Source: Colletes latitarsis (lineage: Eukaryota > Arthropoda > Insecta > Hymenoptera > Colletidae). Taken from it: 64,000 nt of DNA. Position numbers and translations under genes: made by a program. This document shows, in pieces, positions 37,468 through 48,910 of this stretch (positions within the stretch are counted from its first letter, which is position 1; every line of letters starts with the position of its first letter). The notes beneath the pieces are model-generated. The model had not been told where the DNA came from. It worked only from the letters and a program-made list of their open reading frames with translations, and searched no databases. The stretch lies in NCBI RefSeq assembly GCF_051014445.1, contig NC_135134.1, positions 8,461,672 to 8,525,671 on the forward strand. Direction: 5' to 3'.

Positions 37468-37686
37468 TTTCTGGTGTTGATCACGTAGTAATGTGGTACC
37501 ACACTGAAACAGTCCATTAAACCTGGTTTCGATCAATGTTTTAGAGGATAACGCAAGTTATGTCCGGGATAGGTCTGGGATTTGCCCTCATCAGGCTCAT
37601 ACTTTCGCGTTTCTCACATACTTGTTGAAGAGATCCTGGTCTTTTTCTGGATTGGATCACGTAGTAATGTGGTACCACACTGAAAC

Positions 37687-39385
37687 AGTCCATTAAACCT
37701 GGTTTCGATTATTATTTTAGTGGATAACGCATGTTAGGTCTAGGTTAGGTCTGGGATTTGCCCTCATCAGGGTCATACTTTCGCAGTTTTAACATACATG
37801 TTGAACAGATCCCTGGATTTTGCTGGTTTGGATCACGTAGTAATGTGGTACCACACTGAAACAGGTAATTAAACCTGGTTTCCATCAATATTTTTGAGGA
37901 TAACGCATGTTAGGTCTAGGTTAGGCCCGGGATTTGCCCAAATCAGGGTCATACTTTCGCAGTATTAACATACATGTTGACCTGAGCGAGGGTTTTTTCT
38001 GGTTTGGATCACGTAGCAAAGTGGTACCACACTAAAACAGTCAATTAAACCTGGTATCGACCAATGTTTTAGAGGATAACAGCAAGTTATGTCCGGGATA
38101 GGTCTGGGATCTGCCATCATCAGGCTCATACCTTCGCATTTTTCACATACTTGTTGATCAGATCCTGGGTTTTTCTGGTTTGGATCACGTAGTAATGTGG
38201 TACCACACTGAAACAGTCAATTAAACCTGGTTTCCATCAATATTTTTGAGGATAACGCATGTTAGGTCTAGGCTAGGCCTGGGATTTGCCCAAATCAGGG
38301 TCATACTTTCGCAGTATTAACATACATGTTGACCTGAGCGAGGGTTTTTTCAGCTTTGGATCACGTAGCAAAGTGGTACCACACTAAAACAGTCAATTAA
38401 ACCTGGTTTCGATTAATATTTTTGTGGATAACGCATGTTAGGTCTAGGTTAAGTCTGGGATTTGCCCTCATCAGGGTCATACTTTCGCAGTTTTAACATA
38501 CATGTTGAACACATCCCTGGATTTTGCTGGTTTGGATCACGTAGTAAAGTGGTACCACACTGAAACAGTCAATTAAACCTGGTTTCGATCAATATTTTAG
38601 AGGATAACGCAAGTTAGGTCTGGGATAGGTCTGGGATCTGCCCTCATCAGGCTCATACCTTCGCATTTTTCACATTTTTGTTGGCCAGATCCTGGGCTTT
38701 TTCTGGTTTGGATCACGTAGTAATGTGGTGCCACACTGAAACAGTCAATTAAACCTGGTTTCGATCAATATTTTAGAGGATAACGCAAGTTAGGTCTGGG
38801 TTAAGTCCAGGATTTGCCGTCATCAGTCTCATATATTCGCATACTTCACATACTTCTTGAACAGATCCTGGGTTTTTTTCTGGTTTGGATCACATAGTAA
38901 TGTGGTACCACACTGAAACAGTCAATTAAACCTGGTTTCGATTAATATTTTAGTGGATAACACATGTTAGGTCTAGGTTAGGCCTGGGATTTGCCCACAT
39001 CAGACTCATACTGTTGCATTCTTCACATACTTGTGGAACAGGTCCTGGGCTTTTTCTGGTTTGGAACACGTAGTAATGTGGTGCCACACTGAAACAGTCA
39101 ATTACACCTGATTTCGATCAATATTTTAGAGGATAACGCAAGTTTGGTCTGGGATAGGCCTGGGAATTGCCCTCATCAGGGTCATACTTTCGCAGTTTTA
39201 ACATACATGTTGACCTGATCGAGGGTTTTTTCTGCTTTGGATCACCTAGGAAAGTGGTACCACACGAAAGCAGTCAATTAAACCTGGTTTCGATCAATAT
39301 TTTATGGGATAACGCAAGTTAGGTCTGGGATAGGTCTGGGATTTGCCCTCATCAGGGTCATACTTTCGCGTTTTTCACATACTAG
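37687..39385 (+). repeat. Block D, partial third copy
   Basis: It follows 32,765 onward at an offset of 4,922 bp, becoming 4,930 bp after the monomer in which the other copies lack 8 bp. It includes TACTTCTTGAACAG near 38,851 and the GGCCAGATCCTGGGC cassette end. It stops where ACTTGTTGAACAG becomes ACTAGTTGAAGAG at 39,381. Confidence 0.8.
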
Positions 39386-39896
39386 TTGAAGAGATCCTGG
39401 TCTTTTTCTGGATTGGATCACGTAGTAATGTGGTACCACACTGAAACAGTCCATTAAACCTGGTTTCGATCAGTATTTTAGAGAATAATTCATGTTAGGA
39501 CTAGGTTAGGTCTGGGATTTGCTCTCATCAGGCTCGTACTTTCGCATATATCTCATACTTGATGGCCAGATTCTGGGCTTTTTCTTGTTTGGATCACGTA
39601 GTAATGTGGTACCACACTGAAACAGTCCATTAAACCTGGTTTCGATCAATATTTTAGAGGATAACGCTTGTTATGTCTAGGTTAGGCCTGGGAATTGCCC
39701 ACATCAGACTCATACTTTCGCATACTTCACATACTTGTTGAACAGATCCTGGGTTTTTTCTGGTGTGGATCACGTAGTAATGTGGTACCACACAGAAACT
39801 GTCGATTAGTCCTGATTTCGATCAATATCTTAGAGGATAACGCATGTTAGGTCTAGGTTAGGTCTGGGATTTGCCCTCGTCACGGTCATACTTTCG

Positions 39897-40288
39897 CAGT
39901 TTTAACATACATGTTGACCTGAGCGAGGATTTTTTCTGCTTTGGATCACGTACCAAAGTGGTACCACACTAAAACAGTCAATTGAGCCTGGTATCGATCA
40001 ATGTTTTAGAGGATAACGCAAGTTATGTCCGGGATAGGTCTGGGGTTTGCCCTCATCAGGCTCATACTTTCGCGTTTTTCACATACTAGTTGAAGAGATC
40101 CTGGTCTTTTTCTGGTTTGGATCACGTAGTAATGTGGTGCCACACTGAAACAGTCCATTAAACCTGGTTTCGATCAGTATTTTAGAGAATAATTCATGTT
40201 AGGTCTAGGTTAGGTCTGGGATTTGCTCTCATCAGGCTCGTACTTTCGCATATATCTCATACTTGATGGCCAGATTCTGGGCTTTTTC
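39897..40288 (+). repeat. alpha-beta-gamma module, copy 12
   Basis: In domain E, between the 4-mer copies, with GTACCAAAG in alpha and CAATTGAGCC in beta. Confidence 0.85.
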
Positions 40289-41479
40289 TTGTTTGGATCA
40301 CGTAGTAATGTGGTACCACACTGAAACAGTCCATTAAACCTGGTTTCGATCAATATTTTAGAGGATAACGCTTGTTATGTCTAGGTTAGGCCTGGGAATT
40401 GCCCACATCAGACTCATACTTTCGCATACTTCACATACTTGTTGAACAGATCCTGGGTTTTTTCTGGTGTGGATCACGTAGTAATGTGGTACCACACTGA
40501 AACAGTCGTTTAAACCTGGTTTCGATCAGTATTTTAGAGAATAATTCATGTTAGGTCTAGGTTAGGTTTGGGATTTGCTCTCATCAGGCTCGTACTTTCG
40601 CATATTTCTCATACTTCATGGCCAGATTCTGGGCTTTTTCTGGTTTGGATCACGTAGTAATGTGGTACCACACTGAAACAGTACATTAAACCTGGTTTCG
40701 ATCAATGTTTTAGAGGATAACGCAAGTTATGTCCGGGATAGGTCTGGGATTTGCCCTCATCAGGCTCATACTTTCGCGTTTCTCACATACTTGTTGAAGA
40801 GATCCTGGTCTTTTTCTGGATTGGATCACGTAGTAATGTGGTACCACACTGAAACAGTCCATTAAACCTGGTTTCGATTAATATTTTAGAGGATAACGCA
40901 TGTTATGTCTAGGTTAGGCCTGGGAATTGCCCACATCAGACTCACACTTTCGCATACTTCACATACTTGTTGAACAGATCCTGGGGTTTTTCTGGTGTGG
41001 ATCACGTAGTAATGTGGTACCACACTGAAACAGTCGTTTAAACCTGGTTTCGATCTATATTTTTGAGGACAACGCATGTTAGGTCTAGATTAGGCCTGGG
41101 ATTTTCCCTCATCAGACTCATACTTTCGCATTCTTCATGTACCTGTTGAACGGATGCTGGGTTTTTTCTGGTTTGGATCACGTAGTAATGTGGTACCACT
41201 TTGAAACAGTCAATTAGACCTGGTTTCGATCAATATTTTAGAGGATAACGCAAGTTAGGTCTGGGACAGGTCTGGGATCTGCCATCATCAGGCTCATACC
41301 TTCGCATTTTTCACATACTTGTTGATCAGATCCTGGGTTTTTCAGGTTTGGATCACGTAGTAATGTGGTACCACACTGAGACAGACGATTAAACCTGGTT
41401 TCGATTATTATTTTAGTGGATAACGCATGTTAGGTCTAGGTTAGGTCTGGGATTTGCCCAAATCAGGGTCATACTTTCG

Positions 41480-41883
41480 CAGTATTAACATACATGTTGA
41501 CCTGAGCGAGGGGTTTTTTCTGCTTTGGATCACGTAGCAAAGTGGTACCACACTAAAACAGTCAATTAAGCCTGGTATCGATCAATGTTTTAGAGGATAA
41601 CGCAAGTTGTGTCCGGGATAGGTCTGGGGTTTGCCCTCATCAGGCTCATACTTTCGCGTTTTTCACATACTTGTTGAAGAGACCCTGGTCTTTTTCTGGA
41701 TTGGATCACGTAGTAATGTGGTACCACACTGAAACAGTCCATTAAACCTGGTTTCGATCAGTATTTTAGAGAATAATTCATGTTAGGTCTGGGTTAGGTC
41801 TGGGTTAGGTCTGGGATTTGCTCTCATCAGGCTCGTACTTTCGCATATATCTCATACTTGATGGCCAGATTCTGGGCTTTTTC
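41480..41883 (+). repeat. alpha-beta-gamma module, copy 13 (404 bp)
   Basis: Last module seen. It is longer by 11 bp from the triple microrepeat and by one G in GAGGGGTTTTTTC. No module was found to the right of 43.3 kb. Confidence 0.85.
41783..41815 (+). repeat. Triple 11-bp microrepeat TTAGGTCTGGG
   Basis: Three identical consecutive TTAGGTCTGGG units stand where other gamma monomers have TTAGGTCTAGG plus TTAGGTCTGGG. It lengthens this module to 404 bp (with one extra G near 41,510) against 392 bp elsewhere. Confidence 0.9.
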
Positions 41884-44800
41884 TGGCTTGGATCACGTAG
41901 TAATGTGGTACCACACTGAAACAGACCATTAAACCTGGTTTCGATTATTATTATAGTGGATAACGCATGTTAGGTCTAGGTTAGGTCTGGGATTTGCCCT
42001 CATCAGGGTCATACTTTCGCAGTTTTAACATACATGCTGAACTGGTCCCTGGATATTGCTGGTTTGGATCACGTAGTAATGTGGTACCACTTTGAAACAG
42101 TCAATTAGACCTGGTTTCGATCAATATTTTAGAGGATAACGCAAGTTAGGTCTGGGACAGGTCTGGGATCTGCCATCATCAGGCTCATACCTTCGCATTT
42201 TTCACATACTTGTTGATCAGATCCTGGGTTTTTCAGGTTTGGATCACGTAGTAATGTGGTACCACACTGAGACAGACGATTAAACCTGGTTTCGATTATT
42301 ATTATAGTGGATAACGCATGTTAGGTCTAGGTTAGGTCTGGGATTTGCCCTCATCAGGGTCATACTTTCGCAGTTTTAACATACATGCTGAACTGATCCC
42401 TGGATATTGCTGGTTTGGATCACGTAGTAATGTGGTACCACACTGAAACAGTCAATTAAACCTGGTTTCCATCAATATTTTTGAGGATAACGCATGTTAG
42501 GTCTAGGTTAGGTCTGGGATTTGCTCTCATCAGGGTCATACTTTCGCAGTTTTAACATACATGTTGAACAGATCCCCGGATTTTGCTGGTTTCGATCACG
42601 TAGTAATGTGGTACCACACTGAAACAATCAATTAAACCTGGTTTCCATCAATATTTTTGAGGATAACGCATGTTAGGTCTAGGTTAGGCCTGGGATTTGC
42701 CCAAATCAGGGTCATACTTTCGCAGTATTAACATACATGTTGACCTGAGCGAGGGTTTTTTCTGGTTTGGATCACGTAGTAATGTGGTACCACACTGAAA
42801 CAGTCAATTAAGCCTGGTTTCCATCAATATTTTTGAGGATAACGCATGTTATGTCTAGGTTAGGCCTGGGAATTGCCCACATCAGACTCATACTTTCGCA
42901 TACTTTACATACTTGTTGAACAGATCCTGGGTTTTTTCTGGTGTGGATCACGTAGTAATGTGGTACCACACTGAAACAGTCCATTAAACCTGGTTTCGAT
43001 CATTGTTTTAGAGAATAACGCAAGTTATGTCCGGGATAGGTCTGGGATTTGCCCTCATCAGGCTCATACTTTCGCGTTTCTCACATACTTGTTGAAGAGA
43101 TCCTGGTCTTTTTCTGGATTGGATCACGTAGTAATGTGGTACCACACTGAAACAGTCCATTAAACCTGGTTTCGATCAATATTTTAGAGGATAACGCATG
43201 TTATGTCTGGGATAGGTCTGGGATTTGCCCTCGTCAGGCTCATACTTTCGCATTCTCCACATACTTCTTGACGAGATCCGGGGTTTTTTCTGGTGTGGAT
43301 CACGTAGTAATGTGGTACCACACTGAAACAGTCGATTGAACCTGGTTTCGATCAATAATTTTGAGGGTAACGCATGTTAGGTCTAGGTTACGCCTGGGAT
43401 TTTCCCTCATCAGGCACATACTTTCGCATTCCTCACATACATGTTGGCCAGATTCTGGCCATTTTCTCGTTTGGAGCCCGTAGTAATGTGGTACCACACT
43501 GGAACAGTCCATTAAACCTGGTTGCGATGAATATTTTAGAGGATAACGCATGTTATGTCTAGGTTAGGCCTGGGATTTGCCCTCATCAGGCACATACTTT
43601 CGCATTCTCCACATACTTGTTGAACAGATCCTCGGTTTTTTCTGGTTTGGATCACGTACTAATGTGGTACCACACTGAAACATTCAATTAAATCTGGTCT
43701 CGATAAATATTTTAGAGGATAACGCATGTTAGGTCAGGGTTAGGTCTAGGATTTGCCCTCAGCGGGCTCATACTAACGCATATTTCTCATACTTGATGGC
43801 TAGATCCTGGGCTTTTTCTGGATTGGATCAGGTAGTAATGTGGTACCACACTGAAACAGTCGATTAAACCTGGTTTCGATCATTATTTTTGAGGATAAGG
43901 CATGTTAGGTCTTGGTTGGGCCTGGGATTTGCCCTCATCAGACACATACTTCCGCATTCTCCACATACTTGTTAAACAGATTCTGGGTTTTTTCTGGTTT
44001 GGATCACGTAGTAATGTGGTATCACACTGAAACATTCAATTAAATCTGGTCTTGATAAATATTTTAGAGGATAACGCATGATAGGTCTTGGTTAGGTCTA
44101 GGATTTGGCCTCACCAGGCTCATACTTTCGCATATTTCTCATACTTGATGGCCAGATCCTGGGCTTTTTCTGGTTTGGATCACGTAGTAATGTGGTACCA
44201 CACTGAAACAGTCAATTAAACCTGGTTTCGATCAATATTTTAGAGGATAACGCATGTTATGTCTAGGTTGGGCTTGGGATTTGCCCTCATCAGACACATA
44301 CTTTCGCATTCTCCACATACTTGTTAAACAGATTCTGGGTTTTTTCTGGTTTGGATCACGTAGTAATGTGGTACCACACTGAAACAGTCCATTAAACCTG
44401 GTTTCGATCAATATTTTAGAGGATAACGCAAGTTAGGTCTAGGTTAGGCCTGGGATTTTCCCTCATCAGACACATACTTTTGCATTCTTCACATACTTGT
44501 TGAACAGATCCTGGGTTTTTTCTGGTTTGGATCACGTAGTAATGTGGTACCACACTGAAACTGTCCATTAAACCTGGTATCGATCAATATTTAAGAGGAT
44601 AACGCATGTTAGGTCTGGGATAGGTCTGGGATTTGCCATCATCAGGCTCATAGTCTCGCGTTTTTCACATACTTGTTGAACGGATCCTGGGTTTTTTCTG
44701 GTTTGGATCACGTAGCAATGTGGTACCACACTGAAACAGTCGATTAAACCTGGTCTTGATAAATATTTTAGAGGATAACGCATGTTTGGTCTGGGTAAGG

Positions 44801-45195
44801 TCTAGGATTTGCCCTAATCAGGCTCATAATTTCGCATATTTCTCATACTTCATGGCTAGATCCTGGGCTTTTTCTGGATTGGATCACGTAGTAATGTGGT
44901 ACCACACTGAAACAGTAAATTAAACCTGGTTTCGATCTATATTTTAGAGGATAACGCAAGCTAGGTCTGGGATAGGTCCGGGATTTGCCCTCATCAGGCA
45001 CATACTTTCGCATTCTCCATATACTTGTTGAACAGATCCTGGGTTTTTTCTGGTTTGGATCACGTAGTAATGTGGTACCACACTGAAACAGTCCATTAAA
45101 CCTGGTTTCGATCAATATTTTAGAGGATAACGCATGTTATGTCGGAGATAGGTCTGGGATTTGCCCTCATCAGGCTCATAGTTTCGCGTTTTTCA

Positions 45196-47919
45196 CATAC
45201 TTGTTGAACAGATTCTGGGTTTTTTTCTGGTTTGGATCACGTAGTAATGTGGTGCCACACTGAAACAGTCCATTAAACCTGGTTTCGATCAATATTTTAG
45301 AGGATGACGCATGTTAGGTCTAGGTTAGGTCTGGGATTTGCTCTCATCAGGCTCGTACTTTCGCATATTTCCCATACTTGATGGCCAGATCCTGGGCTTT
45401 TTCTGGTTTGGATCACGTAGTAATGTGGTACCACACTGCAACTGTCCATTAAACCTGGTTTCGATCAATATTTAAGAGGATAACGCATGATAGGTCTGGG
45501 ATAGTTCTGGGATTTGCCCTCATCAGGCTCATAGTTTCGTGTTTTTCACATACTTGTTGAACAGATTCTGGGTTTTTTCTGGTTTTGGATCACGTAGTAA
45601 TGTGGTACCACACTGAAACAGTCGATTAAACCTGGTTTCGATCAATATTTTTGAGGATAACGCATGTTATGTCTGGGATAGGCCTGGGATTTGCCATCAT
45701 CAGACACATACTTTCGCATTCTCCACATACTTATTACACAGATCCTGGGTTTTTTCTGGTTTGGATCACGTAGTAATGTGGTTCCACACTGAAACAGTCG
45801 ATTAAAACAGGTTTCGGTCAATATTTTAGATGATAACGCAAGTTATGTCTGGGATAGGTCTGGGATTTGCCCTCGTCAGGCTCATACTTTCGCATTCTTC
45901 ACATACATGTTGAACGGATCCAAGGTTTTTCCTGGTTTGGATCACGTAGTAATGTGGTACCACACTGAATAAGTCCATTAAACCTGGTTTCCATGAATAT
46001 TTTAGAGAATAACTCATGTTAGGTCTCGGTTAGGTCTGGGATTTGCTCTCATCAGGCTCGTACTTTCGCACATTTCTCATACATGATGGCCTGATTCTGG
46101 CCATTTTCTGGATTGGATCACGCAGTAATGTGGTACCACACTGAAACAGTCCATTAATCCTGGTTTCGATCAATATTTTAGAGGATAACGCATGTTAGGT
46201 CTAGGTTAGGTCTGGGATTTGCCCTCATCAGGGTCATACTTTCGCAGTTTTAACATACATGTTGAACAGATCCCTGGATTTTGCTGGTTTGGATCACGTA
46301 GTAATGTGGTACCACACTGAAACAGTCAATTAAACCCGGTGTCCATTAATATTTTTGAGGATAACGCATGTTAGGTCTAGGTTAGGCCTGGGATTTGCCC
46401 AAATCAGGGTCATACTTTCGCAGTTTTAACATACATGTTGAACAGATCCCTGGATTTTGCTGGTTTGGATCACGTAGTAATGTGGTACCACACTGAAACA
46501 GTCAATTAAGTCTGGTTTCCATCAATATTTTTGAGGATAACGCATGTTATGTCTAGGTTAGGCCTGGGAATTGCCCACATCAGACTCATACTTTCGCATA
46601 CTTCACATACTTGTTGAACAGATCCTGGGTTTTTTCTGGTGTGGATCACGTAGTAATGTGGTACCACACTGAAACAGTCCATTAAACCTGGTTTCGATCA
46701 ATGTTTTAGAGGATAACGCAAGTTATGTCCGGGATAGGTCTGGGATTTGCCCTCATCGGGCTCATACTTTCGCGTTTCTCACATACTTGTTGAACAGATT
46801 CTGGGTTTTTTTCTGGTTTGGATCACGTAGTAATGTGGTGCCACACTGAAACAGTCCATTAAACCTGGTTTCGATCAATATTTTAGAGGATGACGCATGT
46901 TAGGTCTAGGTTAGGTCTGGGATTTGCTCTCATCAGGCTCGTACTTTCGCATATTTCCCATACTTGATGGCCAGATCCTGGGCTTTTTCTGGTTTGGATC
47001 ACGTAGTAATGTGGTACCACACTGCAACTGTCCATTAAACCTGGTTTCGATCAATATTTAAGAGGATAACGCATGATAGGTCTGGGATAGTTCTGGGATT
47101 TGCCCTCATCAGGCTCATAGTTTCGTGTTTTTCACATACTTGTTGAACAGATTCTGGGTTTTTTCTGGTTTTGGATCACGTAGTAATGTGGTACCACACT
47201 GAAACAGTCGATTAAACCTGGTTTCGATCAATATTTTTGAGGATAACGCATGTTATGTCTGGGATAGGCCTGGGATTTGCCATCATCAGACACATACTTT
47301 CGCATTCTCCACATACTTATTACACAGATCCTGGGTTTTTTCTGGTTTGGATCACGTAGTAATGTGGTTCCACACTGAAACAGTCGATTAAAACAGGTTT
47401 CGGTCAATATTTTAGATGATAACGCAAGTTATGTCTGGGATAGGTCTGGGATTTGCCCTCGTCAGGCTCATACTTTCGCATTCTTCACATACATGTTGAA
47501 CGGATCCAAGGTTTTTCCTGGTTTGGATCACGTAGTAATGTGGTACCACACTGAATAAGTCCATTAAACCTGGTTTCCATGAATATTTTAGAGAATAACT
47601 CATGTTAGGTCTCGGTTAGGTCTGGGATTTGCTCTCATCAGGCTCGTACTTTCGCACATTTCTCATACATGATGGCCTGATTCTGGCCATTTTCTGGATT
47701 GGATCACGCAGTAATGTGGTACCACACTGAAACAGTCCATTAATCCTGGTTTCGATCAATATTTTAGAGGATAACGCATGTTAGGTCTAGGTTAGGTCTG
47801 GGATTTGCCCTCATCAGGGTCATACTTTCGCAGTTTTAACATACATGTTGAACAGATCCCTGGATTTTGCTGGTTTGGATCACGTAGTAATGTGGTACCA
47901 CACTGAAACAGTCAATTAA
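45196..47919 (+). repeat. 9-monomer duplication (1,586-bp offset)
   Basis: 45,196-46,333 matches 46,782-47,919. Both contain CACTGCAACTGTCC, TTACACAGATCC, GATCCAAGGTTTTTCC, ACTGAATAAGTCC and CATACATGATGGCCTG. After 46,333 the first copy has one additional monomer and then resumes at an offset of 1,410 bp (46,501-46,794 with 47,911-48,204), so the second copy is one monomer shorter. Confidence 0.85.
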
Positions 47920-48910
47920 GTCTGGTTTCCATCAATATTTTTGAGGATAACGCATGTTATGTCTAGGTTAGGCCTGGGAATTGCCCACATCAGACTCATA
48001 CTTTCGCATACTTCACATACTTGTTGAACAGATCCTGGGTTTTTTCTGGTGTGGATCACGTAGTAATGTGGTACCACACTGAAACAGTCCATTAAACCTG
48101 GTTTCGATCAATGTTTTAGAGGATAACGCAAGTTATGTCCGGGATAGGTCTGGGATTTGCCCTCATCGGGCTCATACTTTCGCGTTTCTCACATACTTGT
48201 TGAAGAGATCCTGGTCTTTTTCTGGATTGGATCACGTAGTAATGTGGTACCACACTGAAACAGTCCATTAAACCTGGTTTCGATCAATATTTTAGAGAAT
48301 AATTCATGTTAGGTCTAGGTTAGGTCTGGAATTTGCTCTCATCAGGCTCGTACTTTCGCATATTTCTCATACTTGATGGCCAGATTCTGGGCTTTTTCTT
48401 GTTTGGATCACGTAGTAATGTGGTACCACACTGAAACAGTCCATTAAACCTGGTTTCGATCAATATTTTAGAGGATAACGCATGTTATGTCTCGGTTAGG
48501 CCTGGGAATTGCCCACATCAGACTCACACTTTCGCATACTTCATATACTTGTTGAACAGATCCTGGGTTTTTTTCTGGTGTGGATCACGTAGTAATGCGG
48601 TACCACACTGAAACAGTCGTTTAAACCAGGTTTCGATCTATATTTTTGAGGACAACGCATGTTAGGTCTAGGTTAGGCCTGGGATTTTCCCTCATCAGAC
48701 TCATACTTTCGCATTCTTCATATACTTGTTGAACGGATGCTGGGTTTTTTCTGGTTTGGATCACGTAGTAATGTGGTACCACTTTGAAACACTCAATTAG
48801 ACCTGGTTTCGATCAATATTTTAGAGGATAACGCAAGTTAGGTCTGGGACAGGTCTGGGATCTGCCATCATCAGGCTCATACCTTCGCATTTTTCACATA
48901 CTTGTTGATC
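46120..48910 (+). repeat. Left-type monomers interspersed in domain G
   Basis: 46,170-46,790 and 47,750-48,910 are built of variants typical of domains A-E (GTTGAACAGATCCCTGG, AATTGCCCACATCAGACTCA, GAAGAGATCCTGGTC, GAACGGATGCTGGG). The part 48,202-48,906 matches 15,461-16,165. Between them lies the second copy of the right-type 9-mer part. The arrangement suggests exchange across the domain boundary. Confidence 0.75.

Larger units (their letters stand above)
27723..39370 (+). repeat. Domain D: 24-monomer HOR and partial third copy
   Basis: The block 28,201-32,240 recurs as 32,418-36,457 (offset 4,217 bp), the copies being separated by one monomer. A third, partial copy runs about 37,687-39,385. 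The first and second copies differ by roughly one base in a hundred by eye, far more than the C or H copies. From 36,549 a 3-mer (529 bp) is duplicated. There is no gene. Confidence 0.85.
39371..43280 (+). repeat. Domain E: local 4-mer and 5-mer duplications
   Basis: 39,371-39,793 matches 40,075-40,497 (offset 704), sharing CACATACTAGTTGAAGAG and AACGCTTGTTATG. About 41,191-41,440 matches 42,082-42,320 at an offset of 891 bp, which is five monomers plus the 11-bp microrepeat expansion at 41,783. TTATTATTATAGTGG occurs at 41,945 and 42,296, two monomers apart. No gene is visible. Confidence 0.8.
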
